Below are positions 1-7,656 of a stretch of DNA of 64,000 bases, piece after piece. A program made the position numbers and the translations under genes. Every line of letters starts with the position of its first letter. Positions within the stretch are counted from its first letter, which is position 1. Below the pieces are notes generated by a model. That model was not told where the DNA came from. It saw only the letters and a program-made list of their open reading frames with translations, and ran no database searches. Origin of the DNA: Sedimentitalea sp039941015 (lineage in GTDB: Bacteria; Pseudomonadota; Alphaproteobacteria; Rhodobacterales; Rhodobacteraceae); assembly GCF_039941015.1 (NCBI RefSeq), contig NZ_JBDVFI010000011.1; one strand, 5' to 3'.

Positions 1-141
1 CCGAAAATCGTCGACTGGTACATGGACGGAAAGATCGAAATCGACCCGATGATCACCCACACCATGAGTCTTGAGGACATCAACAAGGGCTTTGACCTCA
101 TGCACGAGGGCAAATCCATCAGGGCTGTCGTCGAGTATTGA
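1..141 (+). CDS. S-(hydroxymethyl)glutathione dehydrogenase / class III alcohol dehydrogenase, 3' end only
   Basis: The window opens inside this gene; only the last 46 codons are present, open from base 1 to a TGA at 139-141. The tail, with KIVDWYMDGKIEIDPMITH and a SLEDINKGFDLMHEGKSIR stretch, is characteristic of the zinc-dependent class III alcohol dehydrogenases that oxidise S-hydroxymethylglutathione to S-formylglutathione. The next gene, 10 bases downstream, encodes the enzyme that uses that product, which supports the call. The catalytic zinc ligands and the start lie outside the window. The symbol is left blank because adhC, flhA and adhI are all in use. Confidence 0.9.
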   Translation, partial: PKIVDWYMDGKIEIDPMITHTMSLEDINKGFDLMHEGKSIRAVVEY

Positions 142-151
142 AAGAGGCATC

Positions 152-1003
152 ATGAAAGTCATTTCGGAAAACAGGTGTTTCGGGGGCGTGCAAACAGTCA
201 GCACGCACGACTCGGGCACCTGTGGTGTCGAAATGACCTTTGCGCTCTACCTGCCACCGCAGGCCAAAGACGGCCCGGTGCCGGCCCTTTGGTATCTGTC
301 CGGCCTGACCTGCACCCATGAGAACGCCATGACCAAAGGCGGGTTTCAGAAACATGCGGCGAAACACGGCGTGGCGCTGGTGTTTCCGGACACGTCGCCG
401 CGCGGTGATGGCGTGGCCGATGATCAGGCCTATGATCTGGGTCAGGGCGCAGGGTTCTATGTGAACGCCACGCGCGACCCTTGGCGCCCCAATTTTCAGA
501 TGTACGACTATGTGCTGACAGAATTGCGAGGGATCATCTCCGACAATTTCCCTGTTGCCGATCGCCACGGGATCACCGGACATTCGATGGGAGGTCACGG
601 CGCACTGACCTTGGCGCTGCGCAACCCTGATCGTTTTGACTCGGTCTCGGCCTTTGCGCCAATTACCAATCCAACCCGGTCCGACTGGGGCCGCAAGCAG
701 CTGAGTGAATATCTGGGCGACGACGAATCCGCGTGGGCGTGTCATGATTCCTCTATCCTGTTGGAAGAACATGGCTGGAAAGGCGACATTCTGGTTGATC
801 AGGGCGCCAGCGATCAGTTCCTCGATCTTCTACGACCCGAAGCACTTGCGAGTGTGATGACCAAACGCCGGCAACCCGGCCTGATCCGCATGCAGCCGGG
901 ATATGACCACAGCTATTATTTCGTTTCGACCTTTGCGGGTGATCACGTCGATTGGCACGCCACACGGTTGAAAAAAACAGCAAACGGCCTAGGCTCAAAC
1001 TGA
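152..1003 (+). CDS. fghA: S-formylglutathione hydrolase
   Basis: A 283-residue cytoplasmic serine hydrolase of the esterase D family that splits S-formylglutathione into formate and glutathione, the last step of glutathione-dependent formaldehyde oxidation. The nucleophile motif GHSMGG is present with Ser145; the DQGASDQFL segment supplies the acid and GYDHSYYF the histidine of the triad. I chose the ATG at 152 because an AGAGG ribosome-binding site lies five bases upstream and family proteins start with a similar MK(V/I)ISENR sequence; the longer reading to base 71 overlaps the preceding gene. It follows the formaldehyde dehydrogenase by 10 bases, so the two are probably one transcript. Together they would detoxify the formaldehyde made by XoxF next door. 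Confidence 0.95.
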   Translation: MKVISENRCFGGVQTVSTHDSGTCGVEMTFALYLPPQAKDGPVPALWYLSGLTCTHENAMTKGGFQKHAAKHGVALVFPDTSPRGDGVADDQAYDLGQGAGFYVNATRDPWRPNFQMYDYVLTELRGIISDNFPVADRHGITGHSMGGHGALTLALRNPDRFDSVSAFAPITNPTRSDWGRKQLSEYLGDDESAWACHDSSILLEEHGWKGDILVDQGASDQFLDLLRPEALASVMTKRRQPGLIRMQPGYDHSYYFVSTFAGDHVDWHATRLKKTANGLGSN

Positions 1004-1013
1004 GCGGGCAATG

Positions 1014-1031
1014 AACAACCAAACGGTTGTT
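1014..1031. promoter_or_regulatory. Inverted repeat in the xoxF upstream region (AACAACC-4-GGTTGTT)
   Basis: Perfect 7-base arms (1014-1020 and 1025-1031) around AAAC, 10 bases after the fghA stop. No T-run follows, so it is a poor intrinsic terminator; it could be an operator or a weak fghA transcript end. The rest of the 253-base gap to xoxF contains another inverted repeat at 1071-1086 and no convincing gene. Confidence 0.4.
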
Positions 1032-1070
1032 GTCCGCACTTTGTGCCTTGAACTGAAAATATTCCGCATG

Positions 1071-1086
1071 ACCGCCAGATGGCGGT
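1071..1086. promoter_or_regulatory. Inverted repeat in the xoxF leader (ACCGCCA-2-TGGCGGT)
   Basis: Perfect 7-base arms separated by GA, about 170 bases upstream of the xoxF start codon. The dyad has the size of a binding site for a dimeric regulator. The regulator is unknown and no regulatory gene is visible nearby. Confidence 0.4.
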
Positions 1087-1256
1087 TGGCGAGCGAACAA
1101 GGGAGGAGATCGACACACACAATATTTCGGCCCGGTGGGAGGTGGACCAATTACAGAACCGGGCTCTGACCGCATGACACGCAAACCTTCGGGTACGTCA
1201 CATCCATTTGGCATTTGACGCGGACATACGGAAAACCATCAACAAGGGAGTTGAAC

Positions 1257-3059
1257 ATGAAGAAGCTATTCGCTTTGACATCGACGATAGCGCTTTGCGC
1301 GGCCACGATGGCCAGTGCAAATGACGGGCTAGCGGCCGATATCGCAAATCCGGATCAGTGGGCGATCCAAACCGGCGACTACAAGAACCAACGGTACTCG
1401 ACCCTCGACCAGATCAACAAAGACAACGTGGGCGACCTTCAGGTCGCGTGGACCTTCTCGACCGGCGTTTTGCGCGGGCACGAAGGCTCACCGCTGGTGA
1501 TCGGCGACATGATGTACGTGCACACACCGTTTCCAAACATCGTCTACGCGCTGGACCTGGCCAACGAAGGCAAGATCAAGTGGAAATACGAACCCAAGCA
1601 GGACCCGGACGTCATTCCGGTCATGTGCTGTGACACGGTGAACCGCGGTGTCGCCTACGCAGAAGGCAAGATCTTCTTGCATCAGGCCGACACGACAGTG
1701 GTCGCCCTGAATGCAGAGACTGGCGAAGTCGAATGGTCGGTGGTCAACGGCGACCCGTCCAAGGGTGAAACTAACACAGCCACTGTTCTTCCGGTAAAGG
1801 ACAAGGTCATCGTAGGCATCTCTGGCGGCGAATTCGGCGTTCAGGGCCATGTGACGGCCTACAACATCGAAACCGGAGATCTGGAATGGCGCGCCTATTC
1901 CGTCGGGACAGACGACCAACTGCTGGTTGATCCGGAAAAAACCACGCATCTGGGCAAACCCATCGGCAAGGACAGTTCGATCAAGACCTGGGAAGGCGAC
2001 CAATGGAAAATTGGCGGTGCCACCACTTGGGGCTGGTATTCCTATGACCCGGAACTCGATCTGATCTACTACGGCTCGGCAAACCCATCGACCTGGAACC
2101 CGGCACAACGCCCTGGCGACAACCGCTGGTCGATGACCATCATGGCGCGTGACCCCGATGATGGTATGGCCAAATGGTTCTACCAGATGACACCGCACGA
2201 CGAATGGGACTTTGACGGGATCAACGAAATGATCCTCACAGATCAGGATTTTAACGGTGAACCCCGCAAGCTTCTGACCCATTTCGACCGCAACGGTCTG
2301 GGCTACACTCTTGACCGTGAAACTGGTGAATTGTTGGTCGCTGAGAAGTTCGACCCGGCCGTCAACTGGACGAGCGGCGTCGATATGGATCCTGACTCCG
2401 AGACCTATGGCCGTCCTGCCGTTGTTGCTCAGTACTCGACCGAACAGAACGGTGAAGACGTGAACTCGACGGGTATCTGCCCGGCGGCTCTGGGGTCAAA
2501 AGACCAGCAGCCGGCTGCATACTCGCCGGAAACACAGCTATTCTATGTCCCGACAAACCACGTTTGCATGGACTATGAACCGTTCCGCGTCAGCTATACC
2601 GCAGGTCAGCCCTATGTTGGTGCGACCCTGTCGATGTACCCGGCACCTGAAAGCCATGGTGGCATGGGCAACTTTATCGCCTGGGACAACATCGCGGGTG
2701 AAATCAAGTGGTCTCTGCCCGAGCAGTTCTCGGTATGGTCCGGTGCCTTGGCAACCGCTGGCGACATCGTGTTCTACGGCACGCTCGAAGGCTATCTCAA
2801 GGCGATTGACGCTACGACGGGTGAAGAACTCTACAAGTTCAAAACACCGTCCGGCATCATCGGCAACGTGATGACCTATACCAACGGCGGCAAGCAATAC
2901 ATCGGTATTCTGTCCGGTGTGGGTGGCTGGGCCGGCATCGGTCTAGCAGCAGGTCTGACCAATCCGAATGACGGCCTCGGCGCCGTTGGTGGTTACGCCG
3001 CGCTCAGCGATTACACCGCGCTCGGTGGCCAGCTGACCGTATTCGCGCTGCCCGACTAA
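1257..3059 (+). CDS. xoxF: Lanthanide-dependent PQQ methanol dehydrogenase XoxF
   Basis: A 600-residue periplasmic quinoprotein, full length for the family, that oxidises methanol (and often formaldehyde) using PQQ and a lanthanide ion and passes electrons to a c-type cytochrome. It starts at an ATG preceded by AAGGGAG and has a clear signal peptide ending near ASANDGLA. The adjacent cysteine pair Cys124-Cys125 (VMCCDTVNRG) forms the typical vicinal disulfide. The decisive motif is WDFDG: Asp318 is the catalytic aspartate and Asp320, two residues on, is the extra ligand seen in lanthanide enzymes; calcium-type MxaF has Ala there. No mxaI small subunit lies next to it, as is normal for XoxF. 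The cytochrome and XoxJ genes follow on the same strand. Confidence 0.97.
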   Translation: MKKLFALTSTIALCAATMASANDGLAADIANPDQWAIQTGDYKNQRYSTLDQINKDNVGDLQVAWTFSTGVLRGHEGSPLVIGDMMYVHTPFPNIVYALDLANEGKIKWKYEPKQDPDVIPVMCCDTVNRGVAYAEGKIFLHQADTTVVALNAETGEVEWSVVNGDPSKGETNTATVLPVKDKVIVGISGGEFGVQGHVTAYNIETGDLEWRAYSVGTDDQLLVDPEKTTHLGKPIGKDSSIKTWEGDQWKIGGATTWGWYSYDPELDLIYYGSANPSTWNPAQRPGDNRWSMTIMARDPDDGMAKWFYQMTPHDEWDFDGINEMILTDQDFNGEPRKLLTHFDRNGLGYTLDRETGELLVAEKFDPAVNWTSGVDMDPDSETYGRPAVVAQYSTEQNGEDVNSTGICPAALGSKDQQPAAYSPETQLFYVPTNHVCMDYEPFRVSYTAGQPYVGATLSMYPAPESHGGMGNFIAWDNIAGEIKWSLPEQFSVWSGALATAGDIVFYGTLEGYLKAIDATTGEELYKFKTPSGIIGNVMTYTNGGKQYIGILSGVGGWAGIGLAAGLTNPNDGLGAVGGYAALSDYTALGGQLTVFALPD

Positions 3060-3079
3060 ACGACAGCCCAAAGTGACTG

Positions 3080-3109
3080 GAATTGGCACGGTCTGTACCG
3101 TGCCAATTC
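3080..3109 (+). promoter_or_regulatory. Perfect 13-bp stem-loop between xoxF and the cytochrome gene
   Basis: GAATTGGCACGGT (3080-3092) and its exact complement (3097-3109) flank the loop CTGT. It begins 21 bases after the xoxF stop and ends 23 bases before the cytochrome start. There is no T-tract, so a partial terminator or a transcript-stabilising hairpin that sets a high xoxF-to-cytochrome ratio is more likely than a full stop. Confidence 0.75.
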
Positions 3110-3132
3110 GTCTATACAAACAGGGGAAAACA

Positions 3133-3639
3133 ATGAGATTTCTGAGTAGCCTTCTGACAGCGAGCATCTTCGCCGGGTTGGCAACACTTGTCAGTGCACA
3201 GGACAACATCACCGCCGCCTACAGCGAAGACGGACGCTACTTCACCGAGGATGATATTCCGACCTACAACATCGGCGAAGACGGTGCCGTTGACTGGCTC
3301 ACCTATTCCGGTTTCCGCCGATATCACTCCGAATGCCATGTCTGCCACGGACCAGAGGGAGAAGGTTCAAGCTATGCGCCCGCGCTCAAGCTCTCCGCGA
3401 TCGACATGGATTATTACGATTTCTATGACGTCGTGGTGAATGGGCGCAAAAAGATCAGTGCGGCAGAAAATTCGGTTATGCCAGCCTTCGGCGACAATCC
3501 GAACGTGATGTGCTATCTCAACGACATCTACGTCTATCTCAAGGGTCGCGGCACCGACGCCGTGCCACGTGGACGTCCCCCGAAGAAAGAGGCAAAATCA
3601 GACGTCATCCGCGAAGACGAGGAAGCCTGTCTTGGCTAA
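3133..3639 (+). CDS. c-type cytochrome, probable electron acceptor of XoxF (XoxG / cytochrome c553i type)
   Basis: A 168-residue secreted monohaem cytochrome. The first 22 or so residues form a signal peptide ending at VSAQ, and a single CHVCHG haem-binding site (Cys68, Cys71, His72) is present; a methionine in the VMPAFGDNP segment is the likely second iron ligand. Paracoccus has a comparable arrangement in which the cytochrome c553i gene follows xoxF. The role as the periplasmic acceptor for XoxF is inferred from position and family. The start has AGGGGAAA upstream, and a strong stem-loop separates it from xoxF. Its last bases overlap the start proposed for the next gene. Confidence 0.88.
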   Translation: MRFLSSLLTASIFAGLATLVSAQDNITAAYSEDGRYFTEDDIPTYNIGEDGAVDWLTYSGFRRYHSECHVCHGPEGEGSSYAPALKLSAIDMDYYDFYDVVVNGRKKISAAENSVMPAFGDNPNVMCYLNDIYVYLKGRGTDAVPRGRPPKKEAKSDVIREDEEACLG

Positions 3640-4456
3640 ACGCTTTGCCGCATTGATCTGTGCGCTGATCCTCAGCGGCGGCGCACAGGCACAGACATCC
3701 GATCTGGTTTCCAAAACCGCGCTTCGGGTATGCGCCGATCCGGCCAACTATCCGATGTCCGACAATGAAGGCACCGGCTTTGAAAACCAACTGGCTGATC
3801 TGATTGCATCCAAACTAGACGTTCCGGTGCAATATACTTGGTATCCCATGGCCACCGGTTTCATTCGCAATTCCCTGCGTGCCAACAGATGTGATGTCGT
3901 GATGGGCTATGCACAAGGTCATGAACTGGTCCTGAACACCAACCATTACTACACCTCGGCCTATACGTTGGTGGTGCCGACCGATGGGGCATTGGCAGAC
4001 GTCAACACGCTGTCGGATCCGGCTCTGCAGGGCAAGGTGATCGGAATAATCGCAGGCAGCCCGCCCGCAACGCATATGGCTCGAAACGGTCTGCTGCCCA
4101 AGGCAAAGGCCTATAACCTCGTTGTAGACCGGCGTCACGAATCCCCGGCCATTGATATGCTCGACGATCTCGCAGCAGGCAAAAATGACGCCGCGATCCT
4201 GTGGGGCCCAATTGCGGGGCCATTGGTAAAACAAGGCTACCCCAGCCTCCAGGTCTCGCCGCTGACACGCGAAGAGCTTCCCCCACGCCTGTTTTTTCGC
4301 ATCACGATGGGTGTGCGTCAGGGCGAAAAAGTGTGGCAGCGCAAGCTGAATTCGCTTATCCGCCGCAATCAGGCCGAGATCAACGTCCTGCTCGACGAGG
4401 CGGGTGTGCCCTTGCTCAACGACATGGGCACAGAGCCACTGGACCTGTCAAAATGA
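3632..4456 (+). CDS. xoxJ: XoxJ-like periplasmic binding protein of the methanol dehydrogenase cluster
   Basis: A secreted protein of about 274 residues of the amino-acid-binding (SBP type 3) fold, matching the quinoprotein dehydrogenase-associated binding proteins MoxJ/XoxJ. Family members are thought to assist activation or assembly of the dehydrogenase rather than transport. The signal peptide runs through ALICALILSGGAQAQ, followed by LRVCADPANYPMS, the usual first strand of the domain. I prefer the TTG at 3632 as start: an AGGAAG site lies about seven bases before it and it gives a normal signal peptide. That places the start within the last codons of the cytochrome gene, an 8-base overlap that would couple translation. 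Longer readings add a non-signal N-terminus. Confidence 0.85.
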   Translation: MAKRFAALICALILSGGAQAQTSDLVSKTALRVCADPANYPMSDNEGTGFENQLADLIASKLDVPVQYTWYPMATGFIRNSLRANRCDVVMGYAQGHELVLNTNHYYTSAYTLVVPTDGALADVNTLSDPALQGKVIGIIAGSPPATHMARNGLLPKAKAYNLVVDRRHESPAIDMLDDLAAGKNDAAILWGPIAGPLVKQGYPSLQVSPLTREELPPRLFFRITMGVRQGEKVWQRKLNSLIRRNQAEINVLLDEAGVPLLNDMGTEPLDLSK

Positions 4457-4992
4457 TCCGTACGGCAGCTCTCGTCGGTTTGCTGCTCGCGCCGATGATG
4501 GCTGCCGCTCAGGTCGAAGAACCCGATGACTACCGCATGGATCACTACCGCGCGCCGGTGCCTGATACCCTGGCCGGAGCCACGGTTGTGGATACCGAAA
4601 CCGCTCATGACCTGTGGAGCACAGGCACCGTCGCTTTCATCGACGTTCTTCCACGCCCACCAAAGCCCGAGAACCTGCCGGAAGGCACGATCTGGCGTGA
4701 AAAGCCGCGCCATTCAATCCCCGGCGCGCTCTGGCTCCCCAATGTCGGTTATGGCGCGCTTGCCGAAGTAACCCATGACTATTTCCGCGCAGGCCTTGCA
4801 AGAGCAACCGACAACGACCTCGGCCACCCTGTTCTGCTCTTCTGCCTGGAGGAGTGCTGGATGTCCTGGAACGCCGCCAAGCGGGCGCTCGAATACGGAT
4901 ACGAAACCGTCTACTGGATGCCGGATGGAACTGACGGTTGGACCTTTTTTGACTATCCGACTGAAAAGCTGATCCCAGAACCTCTACCCTGA
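4453..4992 (+). CDS. PQQ-dependent catabolism-associated CXXCW-type rhodanese-like protein
   Basis: A 179-residue secreted protein with a signal peptide (ALVGLLLAPMMAAAQ) and a rhodanese-like body. The segment LFCLEECWMSWNAAKRA contains the paired cysteines and tryptophan after which this quinoprotein-associated family is named; here the cysteines are three residues apart. Members occur beside PQQ-dependent alcohol dehydrogenases, with no established biochemical function. The start overlaps the XoxJ stop as ATGA (4453-4456), showing translational coupling. It is the last gene of the forward xox run; a convergent repeat-type hairpin element follows at 5007-5055. Confidence 0.85.
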   Translation: MIRTAALVGLLLAPMMAAAQVEEPDDYRMDHYRAPVPDTLAGATVVDTETAHDLWSTGTVAFIDVLPRPPKPENLPEGTIWREKPRHSIPGALWLPNVGYGALAEVTHDYFRAGLARATDNDLGHPVLLFCLEECWMSWNAAKRALEYGYETVYWMPDGTDGWTFFDYPTEKLIPEPLP

Positions 4993-5006
4993 CACCGCCG
5001 CCATTT

Positions 5007-5055
5007 CATCTTTGTCAAAATACTCCGAGGAGTTTGAGGGGCAGCGCTCCTCATC
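5007..5055 (+). repeat. 49-base intergenic repeat with hairpin, copy A (probable bidirectional terminator)
   Basis: This element lies between two convergent genes and is nearly identical, on the opposite strand, to 28954-29002. It contains a short palindrome (ACTCC-GA-GGAGT) and a longer hairpin GAGGGGC-AGC-GCTCCTC whose single mismatch becomes a G-U pair in RNA. Both copies sit where two transcripts converge, which suggests a dispersed terminator-like repeat. Confidence 0.7.
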
Positions 5056-5113
5056 CGAAAGCACGCAAATTTCCAAGCCCCAACGCGACCCAAACCGAAG
5101 CAGTCAGTTCTTG

Positions 5114-5938
5114 CTAGTAGCCAGCCAGCGTTTTCTGCGCTTTGCTGATCGTTCCATCGGTATCCGTCATCGTGACATCGACAGTTCGCGTTCGCGCCGG
5201 AACCGTCATGCTGACCCGCGGGTTCTCCGACAAGGAAATGCTGCCAGTCATGTCGACATAGCCTGCCCCGTCCAGATCAATCTCGACGTTCTCTACATAG
5301 CGCATAGGGATGAACAGCAACGAAATCTGGTCCATCTGCATCCCTGAATGGCTGGGATGACTGATGTCGACGTCGACCTGCTTGTCGCGCAGCGCCAGAC
5401 CTCCCAACAGATCGAGAGAACTGCCGCCACCCGGCAACGCGTCAATACCGATGTTCATGTTACCGAGCGTCGCCAGCGCCTCTTTCGGATCTGTTCCCGG
5501 CGGCGCTGCACAGGCTCCCTGCCCCGATGTCTTCACAAAACTCTCGGCGACAAACAGCTGCCCATCCGTGGTCTCGGCAACCACATGCAGGGGCGTCGGC
5601 CCGTTAATCCGCATCGTGGCCTGAAAGTAGAAACGCGGAAGTGGTGTATCAAATTTGAACACCGCAGAGACCGGCATCGGGTTCTCATCCAGCACCAATG
5701 TCACCTTGCCCAGCATCCTGCCGCCCGGTGCCTCGAGCTGCGCGGCGATCAGCGTGCGTGAGTCATTCCCCGTGCGATAGGGGCTGTCGATGGCGATGAT
5801 GTCAGACCCATCCAACAACGTGCGCTCATCGAAAATACTGGCGGACAAGTCTGGCCAACTGGGGTCCTCGACCGCTTGCGCGGGCACTGCAAAAGCCAGC
5901 AACACCAGAACGGATGCAATTGTTCTCTTCATCCTCAT
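5114..5938 (-). CDS. Quinoprotein dehydrogenase-associated SoxYZ-like carrier protein
   Basis: A 274-residue secreted protein with a signal peptide (VLVLLAFAVPAQA). The N-terminal half resembles SoxY and ends in the cysteine-bearing segment VKTSGQGACAAPPG, where SoxY carries its substrate on a terminal cysteine arm. The C-terminal half resembles SoxZ (LLFIPMRYVENVEIDLDG). Such SoxY-SoxZ fusions occur next to PQQ dehydrogenases rather than in thiosulfate oxidation loci; their cargo is not known. The start overlaps the stop of the upstream beta-propeller gene as ATGA and has AAGGGGAA as ribosome-binding site, so the two are translated together. Confidence 0.85.
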   Translation of the reverse strand: MRMKRTIASVLVLLAFAVPAQAVEDPSWPDLSASIFDERTLLDGSDIIAIDSPYRTGNDSRTLIAAQLEAPGGRMLGKVTLVLDENPMPVSAVFKFDTPLPRFYFQATMRINGPTPLHVVAETTDGQLFVAESFVKTSGQGACAAPPGTDPKEALATLGNMNIGIDALPGGGSSLDLLGGLALRDKQVDVDISHPSHSGMQMDQISLLFIPMRYVENVEIDLDGAGYVDMTGSISLSENPRVSMTVPARTRTVDVTMTDTDGTISKAQKTLAGY

Positions 5939-6903
5939 TTCCCCTTCACCACGAACTTGCCAAAGGCCCGCGGACCGTCCCCGGTTTCGATCTCCGCAAC
6001 GACCTCAAGATTGTTTGCGTCGATCACGCTGACCGAGTTTGAGAACCAGTTTGCCACGACCACGCGGGTCTGGTCAGTCGTACTGTCGATCCCTTCAGGG
6101 TATTCGCCGACGTCGATTGTGGCAATGGGTGCCAGCGTGGCAAGGTCGATGGCGCTGACAGTATCAGCATATTGATTTGTGACAAAAGCGCGCCCCGCGG
6201 CAAAAGCGACGCCGTATGGGCGCGACCCAACGGGGACGGTTGCGAGCCGCTCGCCGGTCAAGGCGTCAAGCACGGTCACATCATCCGATCCGACATTCCC
6301 AACGAACAGCCGCCCATCCGGGGCAAACCCCAGCCCAAAGGGACGCTCGCCCACGGCCACGCGATGCAACAAGGTCAATGTCGCAAGTTCAAAAACCGAA
6401 ACTTCATCCGCATCCCGATCAGCACACGCCAGCAGCCCACCGTCAGGCGACACCGCCAGACCGGCAGGCGCGCTTCCCGTTTCCAGCGTGCCTAACTCGA
6501 CAAGTGTCGCGGCATCCAAGACCCACAAACGCGCGTTGTACCAGTCAGAAACAAAAGCATGGCCGCGCGCCATGTCCAGCGCGACACCGATAGGCCCGCC
6601 TTCCAGCACAGCCTCTGCCAAAATTGCATCTGTGGCCGCATCAATGCGGCGGACGGTTTTGCTGTCGGGTGATACCGTATAGAATTGCCCCTGCCCGTCC
6701 GCAGCGATCCCAGCGGGCTTTCCCGGCACGGAAACACGCCGCAGCTCGACACCCGCGTCCAGATCCAGAACGCTGACCTCGTCGCTGTTCTGATTGGTCA
6801 CATAGGCAAAATCCCCCGCTGCCACAGAGGTGACAACGAGGGCGGGGAGAAGCCAAGAAACGATGCGTCTAGTTGCTGCTACCAAAACGCGCGGCCAGTG
6901 CAT
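5935..6903 (-). CDS. YVTN-family beta-propeller protein of the quinoprotein cluster
   Basis: A secreted protein of about 322 residues made of repeated roughly 42-residue blades of the form AYVTNQNSDEVSVLDLD...GKPAGIA; I count about seven blades, enough for a closed propeller. The N-terminus carries arginines followed by a hydrophobic stretch (IVSWLLPALVVTSVAAG) that looks like a signal peptide. The start is uncertain: the ATG at 6903 overlaps the upstream gene by 35 bases, a TTG at 6885 would also give the signal peptide, and the open frame reaches 6924. The function is unknown; similar propellers accompany PQQ dehydrogenases. It lies between the SRPBCC and SoxYZ-like genes in one operon. Confidence 0.82.
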   Translation of the reverse strand: MHWPRVLVAATRRIVSWLLPALVVTSVAAGDFAYVTNQNSDEVSVLDLDAGVELRRVSVPGKPAGIAADGQGQFYTVSPDSKTVRRIDAATDAILAEAVLEGGPIGVALDMARGHAFVSDWYNARLWVLDAATLVELGTLETGSAPAGLAVSPDGGLLACADRDADEVSVFELATLTLLHRVAVGERPFGLGFAPDGRLFVGNVGSDDVTVLDALTGERLATVPVGSRPYGVAFAAGRAFVTNQYADTVSAIDLATLAPIATIDVGEYPEGIDSTTDQTRVVVANWFSNSVSVIDANNLEVVAEIETGDGPRAFGKFVVKGK

Positions 6904-7408
6904 CGAGACCCGCCTGGTAGACACCGGTTACAGCGGCAATCGCGGCCTCGTCATTCAGTTCAGGGGGAGGATCGTTGTTCGGGTATCCACGATAGAACGC
7001 TCCGCGCCATTCGATCTGTGATCCGCCATCGTCCAGTGGTTTCACCGTCAGATGCGAGGAATAATTCGTCACGGGGAGCACCTCGACCAGAACGTCCATT
7101 ATCCGGTAGGAATAGCTCATCTTCTCATCGCTGAATTTATAGAGGATCTCCGAGATCGTCGGGCCGCCCGCCTCGCCAAGTGTCAGCACGCGGGTCGCAT
7201 CAATCTCGTTGCCACCTTCGCCAGCCGTTTCATAAACGGCCGGATGCCAGCTCATGTCCTGAAAGTTGCCGATCACCTCCCAGACTTTGGCAGGGCTCGC
7301 CGCGACATCGGTTGTCAGGGTGATCTTTTGCCGGGTTGGCCCGTGCGCCAGTACCATGGCCGGAATCATAACCCCGATCATCACGATCAGAAATTTCAGA
7401 TAGCGCAT
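6869..7408 (-). CDS. Secreted SRPBCC-family (START-like) protein
   Basis: A 179-residue protein with a signal peptide (FLIVMIGVMIPAMVLAHG) followed by a polyketide-cyclase/START-like fold: the opening (VAASPAKVWEVIGNFQDMSWHP) and the closing helix (VYQAGLDALAARFG) are typical. Such domains bind hydrophobic ligands; the ligand here is unknown. The ATG at 7408 is chosen because GGGAGG lies about 12 bases upstream and it opens the signal peptide; the open frame extends to 7474. It is the first gene of the reverse-strand trio. Confidence 0.8.
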   Translation of the reverse strand: MRYLKFLIVMIGVMIPAMVLAHGPTRQKITLTTDVAASPAKVWEVIGNFQDMSWHPAVYETAGEGGNEIDATRVLTLGEAGGPTISEILYKFSDEKMSYSYRIMDVLVEVLPVTNYSSHLTVKPLDDGGSQIEWRGAFYRGYPNNDPPPELNDEAAIAAVTGVYQAGLDALAARFGSSN

Positions 7409-7518
7409 ATGTTTCTCGTACCTCCCTTGGTGTGGCGTTCCATCCACCACCTCCTGCGTCGTTTCCAACATCACCCTTGGGTACGTGTCAAAACGGGCAG
7501 GTCTGTTTCATTGACCAA

Positions 7519-7533
7519 GTGACCTCTGGTCAC
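7519..7533. promoter_or_regulatory. Inverted repeat GTGACC-TCT-GGTCAC in a divergent promoter region
   Basis: A perfect 6-base dyad with a 3-base centre in the 248-base gap between the divergent SRPBCC gene and the ABC-type binding protein gene. It is well placed to be an operator controlling both directions. No coding region is supported in this gap. Confidence 0.45.
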
Positions 7534-7656
7534 CGTCGGTCGTATCGTAAATTTCCGCGGCCTTCCTGCAATGAGCCAAAAGTATCGGTTGGGCTTGGCC
7601 GAGTGTCTGGCACTATGGCACCACATACGGCACAACTGCATCCGGGGGAGGACGTC

